64,000 nt of DNA from Malus domestica (Eukaryota; Streptophyta; Magnoliopsida; Rosales; Rosaceae). The notes under the pieces are model-generated. The model was not told where the DNA came from. It saw only the letters and a program-made list of their open reading frames with translations, and ran no database searches. The stretch lies in NCBI RefSeq assembly GCF_042453785.1, contig NC_091662.1:253001-317000 (forward strand). Direction: 5' to 3'. The position numbers and the translations under genes are program-made. Positions 53,425 through 64,000 of the stretch are shown one piece after another; position 1 is the first letter of the stretch, and each line of letters begins with the position of its first letter.

Positions 53425-54036
53425 TGGAAATCCAATGGCCAAAAATATTGTCGTTGGAAATCCAACGATCCATATAAAGCCATGCCCCACCACCCCCTAG
53501 ATCAGCTGAGTGCGCCTGTGGTGAGGCCCCAACTCTGTTTTTCTGTCAGCTCCCTGACTGAAGAAAAAAAATATATCCATGTGACTGATGCCATGCTGAC
53601 GTCAAATTCACCTAGTCAGTGGGCTAATCAGTTCGAGCACGTGTGGTCTGTCAGGCACTCAGGCTCCCCCAAAGCTCAGTGGATTGAATACTGTTAACGC
53701 TCAAAATTTGCTAGTCAAACCAAGACAAAATTTGCAAACGAAATAATGTATTACTAATATGAATATTAATGTTTAAGTAATAAATCAATTATCAATTTTT
53801 CATAACCTTTGGTTTTTGAAATTTTATCTACACATTTAGTCTCCCGGCCTTACTTTGGCGTGGACATGCTGTAACCAGAGCACATCGAGTCGCCCAAGCG
53901 GACATGGACACACGTGTCACGCATACCAACCGGCCAAAGCCGTTCACATCGCTGATTGCTCACATTGCATTTACACATTCGGCGATCGGCTCTGTTTGTA
54001 AGAAGCGAAGCAAATTCAGTAGAAAAAGAATAAAAA
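53425..54036 (+). promoter_or_regulatory. Upstream region of copy 7
   Basis: Paralogous to 27045-27688 (copy 4). The match starts exactly where the LTR-like end at 53424 stops. Contains a MITE-like stretch (53700-53850) and a conserved proximal promoter ending in gaataaaaa before the ATG. Confidence 0.65.
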
Positions 54037-56703
<2,667 letters not shown>

Positions 56704-57790
56704 CTTCATCACTCACAGACGCCCAATAGTCCCTGTAGGCGTCTGTGTGACTAGTAAATTACAACTTGTACGACGTGGTTTTTGTAAAAGCGTGTTCTAG
56801 TTATTTAATAAATAATTGTGTTGAGGGGAGCTGTTTTGTTCTCTTAATAAATGTTCTCTGATTAAGCTTATTAGCATGATCACGTGTTAATTCCAAGCTC
56901 AAGTAAAATTTCTGGATTGTTAAATCAACCATTTTTTTTTAACTAAATCCATCCAATATTACAAGGGAAGAGATTCTTTCAAAAATCAGAGCATCAATAA
57001 TTGAAAAAGCTTTACCTGGAGACTTAGATGTACATTGGAACCAAGATGGTCTCAATACCACCTGGAGTCTGGAAAATATACAATCTGAATGTCTTCCAAG
57101 GACCCTTCATTGTTTAGTACGAGTCTCTTTTGTGTCTACTTACTACATCAATAACGTCTGCTAGGCATATTTTGACAGGTCGCATTGACAACACTTAACA
57201 AATTCTATCAATCACTAAACAGTTTTACTTACGATAACGAACCCACCAAGTGTTTGTTAAAATGCATCAGTGAATTCGCGCTCATTTCTATATAAAAAAA
57301 ACTTGTATTTTAACACTGAAATCCTCCGAGATCTTTCTAAATCCGCCGCTGAATAGAGGGTCAATATATATAATTTTGGTAAAAAAGCCAGACAAAAACA
57401 GCAGTCTAAAACTCCAGTACTTGAGTTCAAATCACGTGTTACTCAAGTAGAGAGAGGCCACGTAAGATTTTAGTTACAGAAGATTTTGAACATCAAACAA
57501 AAAAAATATATAGAAATATTGAACGAGTAAAAGGTGAGAAGGATTTACACGTTTTAGGCGAATCATGAGGTTTGCCTTTATTTATGGACACGACGACATT
57601 GCTAGCCCATGCATCGAACTAGAACAAACAATCGCACGTGTGTCCACACCACTACCACTCACGAAAACCCCTCTTCTTCTCTCTTGGACTTCTTCTATTT
57701 GCCCTGCATTCTTCGCATCTGGATTTCCTAATTCTAATCTTGCAAAACTGAACGCAGAGAAGAAGTTACTAACACGGAGACGAGGCTGCA
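56704..57790. other. Intergenic between copies 7 and 8
   Basis: 3' UTR of copy 7, then about 1 kb of AT-rich DNA with no recognised repeat, then the copy 8 promoter. The promoter shares no obvious similarity with those of the other copies. No gene supported. Confidence 0.55.
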
Positions 57791-59184
<1,394 letters not shown>

Positions 59185-59938
59185 CTATTATCATTCATTC
59201 CTTTCTACTCAATCAAAATATTCATAAATGTAGTACTCTACCAATATATAATCTTACACAACCTTTTATCATTCAATTATATAGACTATACGACCAAATA
59301 CTCGTTCGTTACCAAATAGTTCGGAGGTTTTGGTCTAACGGCCAAAAACATTGGAGTGCAAGATACCCCGGAGCATAATAGAAAATCCCGGAATCACATA
59401 ATAACAAAATTATATGACATCTAATGCTTAATATACTCCCTTTAAACACTACATTGTTCTGCTCCATCTCTGAATTCAAAAGAAAATAAAAGAAAAGAAA
59501 AGAGAAAGGAGAAGTTGGTGTGGGCAAAAACGAGCAAACAAAGAGAAAAGAGGATAAGCAATACAAACTTTCCAACTTCCAGTATATATGATCAAAATTT
59601 GAGTACAGAAAGACACGCATTACAGATCAGCTATACTAGTGTGATGTTCCGAACACTTGCATTGTTCTGTTTCAGCAAACACAGATTTTATCTTCTACTA
59701 ATGAAAATAAATAAGTTCCATGGATTGAAAAAAAACACAAACAAATACCCAAGCGGAAGGTGATCTGCAATAAAAAGTGTAAGCACAGAAGTTGAAGTTG
59801 TACTAGTCAGTCTGAATGCGCCCTTCAACTTGGAGTCTGCCATCGACTCATATGTACGTACAAGATTGCGCACCTTGCACACATTTACAAGTGCTCTCAT
59901 TCAAGTTTCCCAAATCATTTTCAACCAGCCAGTGCCAA
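59185..59938. other. Space between convergent genes
   Basis: Holds the 3' UTRs of reductase copy 8 (plus strand) and of the acetolactate synthase subunit (minus strand). No further gene seen. Confidence 0.6.
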
Positions 59939-60470
59939 CTACAGAGGAAAAGAATATCCACGGAGGTATTTCGAATCCACACCCGACTCACGCACCAGTG
60001 CAATTCTTCCAGTACGCGCCACCTGCCAAATCCATAAAGAATTGTTGATATCTTGAAGCAATAATGACACCCAAAAAATCTATAGGGAAAATAAGTTTGT
60101 GATTGCTTAAGGAGTCAGCTCATAAACTATAGCCAAGACAAATTATGCCGCGTCCACAGAACTAAGCCAAGACTCATGATGCAAGCTGCCCTTATCAAAA
60201 TTTTCAAGACTTGACTAAAGATTGCAGGACAAACCTCACAAATTCCATAGGGCTCTAACAACCTCTGCAATGCAACCATCTTGTCCAGGTCTCCTGTTAG
60301 CTGGACAAAAGCAAATCAAGTAATTTGATCAGTGCCAAGTTACCAACAGCGAGATCTGTCCTCCAACAACATAAAATCGCCCCTTAGCATCCATCATCAC
60401 CCACATACATCATCTTGAGGTAATTTATAGTGTGTCTATTCACGTCGGGTCATAGCAACTGAGGTTTTTA

Positions 60471-60542
<72 letters not shown>

Positions 60543-63500
60543 GAAAAGGGAATATTCACCTCAAGGGTTATTGTGTGATCAGAAACGTCAACAGCCTTGG
60601 CCCTAAAAATGTTGCCAATATCAAGCACATCTCTTCGAGCAGCAGCATTCGCAGCAATTTTTATCAACATCAATTCCCGCTCGGCAAATGGCAAATTGGT
60701 AAGATCTTGAACCTGAACAAGTCAAAAGTTATAAATTTTGTTATTCACATCAAGGCCACCATTCTTAACTTAAACATAAGAAAGACTATTAGTGTTACGG
60801 ATACTGAAATTATGGGGAAAAAAGGTCCAAAACTATTCTGACAGAAGTAAAGGGTGCAAAGAAGTTATGAAGCCAAGGCGATGAGCCATCTCAGTGCTGG
60901 ACTTCTGGGTTTGGACCATCTCCTCCCAATTAAATCTTATTCTCTTTCTTTCCCTCCATCATATCTGAGAGTGACTTAGTTGTGGAGACAACAACAGACT
61001 GATGATTTTTCATGCTCCCGGGCTATTCAACCAGCATTTATAAATAACAATGATTGTGAAAGAAGGGGTGACTATAATCAGGCAATTTAGTCAAAAATGT
61101 GAATTCAAGACTCAGAATATGTGTTGCAGTACAGACAAATCATGCATAGACTATAATCGCATTAACCAGATGGCATTAAATTTATTCGTTGCATTAATCA
61201 CAACAGATGAGAACCAACATATTTTCTTTAACTTGTCGAGAAAAATGCCTTCTTTGGAATAGTTAACATTCTTACATCATGAACATCGACAAGCTTATAA
61301 AGCTGCTGCACCAACTTGCTAATGGATTCATCTGTACCAGGAACAACAGTAGTAATGCGAGATAGCCCCTCAGCTTCTGCACGGCCAACAGCTAAGCTCT
61401 GGTAGCAATAAATCAGCCCATTTAAAAAGAAGCCTAAAATTTTCTGCCTGAGTAGAAGACAGAGAGGAGGGAATAACCGCAGAGAAAATATACCTGAATG
61501 TTATAACCCCTTCGGGCAAAAACGCCAGTAATAATGTAGAGAACCCCAGGAATGTCATTCACGAGCATGGATAAAGTGTGTGATCGAAGTCCATTAGTCT
61601 GAAATGCGTAGCTCAAAGAAAAATAGTCAACAAAACTCAGTAGGGTTTTGAATGAGATAGAAACTGAAAGAGATAGAAACTGAGTGTTTTGATGTTTTCT
61701 CAAAAAAAACTCAGTGATTGTGATAGGGTATGAGTTGCACCCCATTGAAAGAGATACAAAATTGAAAAATTTACCATTTAGCGATCATATGATTTACTTA
61801 CATCTTCGTCATCGAGAACACCCCAGTGAGCATCAAGAACTTGATTGACAGTAAAGGTATCAGACGGCTCCACAGGATAAACATCACCCTTCGTGAACAA
61901 ATGTATATGTATTAATTGAAAAGTCAATGATGATTTGCAGTTACATACAAAAATAATAGAATCACTGTTTCAAGATTAAAAAGAAGGGAAAGATTGCATT
62001 CAATGACTGTTATTTTTCATGAGATTTAAATTTAGCAACAGCTAATGAACAGATAATATAGCTACATCAAAAGTTTCATAATGACTCTTGTATTATGAAA
62101 GGCCTTATGATTAGAATGGAATTATATGTATATCGGAACAAATAAATAATATCGAATCAAGTAATCAAAAAGCGCATAATAATTCCCATTTTCTCCAGAA
62201 AAAAGGGTCAACCTCATACGTAATCTCATCAAATTGTAAGAAGCATGGGAGACAAAAAAACAGAGTACAGCAGATGCATTTGGTGAGGACTAATCAAACC
62301 AAAGCTGAGGAAGAAAATACCCCAGAAGACACATCAGATACAGCATTAACTAGTCCGTTTTCAACCCCCACAAGAGCATCAACAGGAACTGTTCTCTCAA
62401 GGTCAGGATATGAAGCTGCTGAATATCGCCAAAATGGAGCGGATGCACCCAACTTTTCCCTCCTCAAGGCAATCTACAGGCAAGAACAACAAAATATATT
62501 GATGCATGACACATCACTAAAAACTGCTGAATGAGATCCTAGGTGAAGAAGAAAAGAGAATTTCAATGATTCTATCAAATTGGCACCTTTCCGGTTCTGG
62601 CAATTTCTCTGATCCCAAACTTGCTTAAATTTCTTTGCAGAGCAACCATCTTCCCAGGATCTCCTGTCACCTATATCATAAAAATAATAATATAAAAAAA
62701 AGTAAATTGGTTTTGGGACTTGAGTAAAAGTCAAACTTTACATCAATGTACAGATGCTCGGTCTTATAAATAATGGAGGAAGTATGAATATTCACTTGGT
62801 CTCAACAAAAGGCCTGCATGACATCTGCACTGATCGTGTACCAATCATTACCTCAATGGTTACTGAGTGTTCCGAGATATCCACAATCTTTGCTCTAAAG
62901 ATATTCACTAACCACTTGATCTGGTAAATATAAACAAAAACAGAAAATCGTAAACAAACACATTTCAAAACCTTGAGCAATTCTAGCTATGTCTAATACC
63001 AGGGATGATTCTATAACTACCTCGGCATGATAGCTAGGATCGGCATTTACTTTTATAAGCATTAGTTCACGCTCCACCTGAGGCTCAATTGAGAGATCTT
63101 CAACCTACCCGCCACGTTATAATAAACAAACAAACAAGCAAGCAAACAAACAAACTGAAAAATCAGTAAACAAAATAATTTACAAATGTATTCAATACTT
63201 TAACACATAATGCAGCACAAGTGACCAGGAGTTCATAAAAATCCTAAATATTAGCTCAAATAATGCTGCAGGTCACACTTTACCTAGAGTAATTAACATT
63301 TTAATACATTAATTAATCAGAAATTTGTATTAGATTAGAAGCTAAACCTTCATAACATTGACGAGCTTGTTAAGCTGCTCGATCACGAGGCGTAAGACCG
63401 TTTCGGTTCCGGAGACGACGATGGTGAAGAGAGCTTTGTCCTTGTTCAGACCAACAGCCAGGGACTCGATGTTGTATCCCCTCCTAGCAAACACCCCTGC

Positions 63501-63898
63501 TATCCGATTTATCATTCCACTTTCGTCCCCAACGAACACCGAAATCGTGTGCCTTCTTACCCTGATTTATCAATCAATAATCGCTAATTAAATTGATTAA
63601 TCTTTTTAACGAAACACACAAATTTACATCTATACATAACGCGTGCATACTTGGAGCGGGTGGTCGAAGGAGGAGAGCCGTTGGAAGAGAAGGCGCTGTC
63701 GGCGATATTCTGGTCGAAGCTTCTAGCGGAGACTGCGAGTTGCTTGTGGCGGTCATGGCTATGGATTATTGATCTCGAAGCTGAACTCGTCAGAGGAAAC
63801 AATAGAGTTTCGGAGAACCCGAGGGATTGGAGGTGCTCCGAGGAGAAGGACCAAGAGAAGTTCGGAGTGCGAACTGAAGCTGAAGAAATGGTCGCCAT
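59939..63898 (-). CDS. VAT1: Acetolactate synthase regulatory (small) subunit, chloroplastic
   Basis: Regulatory subunit of acetohydroxyacid synthase, the first common enzyme of valine, leucine and isoleucine synthesis in plastids; it activates the catalytic subunit and confers feedback inhibition by branched-chain amino acids. Twelve exons: 63898-63651, 63561-63348, 63104-63021, 62920-62852, 62670-62587, 62473-62321, 61888-61802, 61598-61494, 61398-61276, 60712-60560, 60300-60235 and 60022-59939. All are GT-AG, joining in frame to 489 aa. The first ~82 residues look like a transit peptide. Two repeats follow, each an ACT domain plus small-subunit C-terminal domain: [20 protein letters not shown] from ~87 and [20 protein letters not shown] from ~319. 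FARRGYNI occurs in both. The end is [10 protein letters not shown]. The two-repeat form is the plant type. Symbol by likeness to Arabidopsis At5g16290; the paralog At2g31810 is the alternative. Confidence 0.95.
60473..60536. repeat. (TA)32 microsatellite in intron 10 of the ALS subunit gene
   Basis: Perfect TA run of 64 bases between exons 10 and 11; likely highly variable between individuals. Confidence 0.97.
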
Positions 63899-64000
63899 TG
63901 GAGTGGAAGAGAGAGAGAGAGAGGCTGCTAGTGTAACTTAAGACTTGCCAATTACGAATGGGAACACGACGCTATTCAAGCAGAGCATTAATCGATTGAT

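Overview
The window is nuclear DNA of a flowering plant: multi-exon genes with GT-AG introns, chloroplast-type targeting, Ty1/copia and Ty3/gypsy fossils, a Cassandra element carrying 5S rRNA sequence, tRNA-derived SINEs and many MITEs. Gene and repeat style suggest a woody Rosaceae species such as apple or pear. That is inference; no search was run.

The core is a tandem array of NADPH-dependent 2-alkenal reductase (double-bond reductase) genes of the zinc-free MDR superfamily. Six copies read through without interruption: 253-1976 (minus), 18610-26477, 37345-39808, 47372-50030, 54037-56703 and 57791-59184 (all plus). Two are truncated: 16581-16799 (part of exon 1) and 27689-28426 (exons 1-2). 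The inner copies form two sub-clades. Proteins starting MAAST (16.6, 37.3 and 47.4 kb) share one promoter type; proteins starting MEVTS (18.6, 27.7 and 54.0 kb) share another. The outer copies at 0.25 and 57.8 kb are more divergent. Intron phases are the same in all copies, but the 57.8 kb gene lacks intron 1.

Other genes: an F-box protein (7359-8756, minus) and a 12-exon acetolactate synthase regulatory subunit (59939-63898, minus) at the right edge.

Region by region: 0-2 kb, reductase 1. 2-7 kb, repeats, including a Mutator-like element holding a broken type II peroxiredoxin E gene. 7.3-8.8 kb, F-box gene. 9-16.5 kb, microsatellite, tandem duplication, SINEs and two more Mutator-like elements with 9-10 bp target duplications, one with a huge purine/pyrimidine inverted interior. 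16.5-28.5 kb, reductases 2-4, with a 5.1 kb Copia inside intron 1 of reductase 3. 28.5-37.2 kb, nested repeats (Cassandra, solo LTR) and a 4.8 kb Copia just upstream of reductase 5. 37.2-53.4 kb, a young tandem duplication of reductases 5 and 6 with gypsy remnants. 53.4-59.2 kb, reductases 7 and 8. 59.9-63.9 kb, acetolactate synthase subunit.

The reductases probably act in the cytosol on reactive 2-alkenals or on phenylpropenal/phenylbutenone-type substrates. The array looks like a locus diversifying by block duplication, promoter lesions and transposon insertion. Several insertions have an intact empty site in a paralogous block of the same window, so their order can be worked out. I found no clear new biological system; the Mutator-like family with captured gene pieces and the paired promoter changes at reductases 5 and 6 are the best leads.
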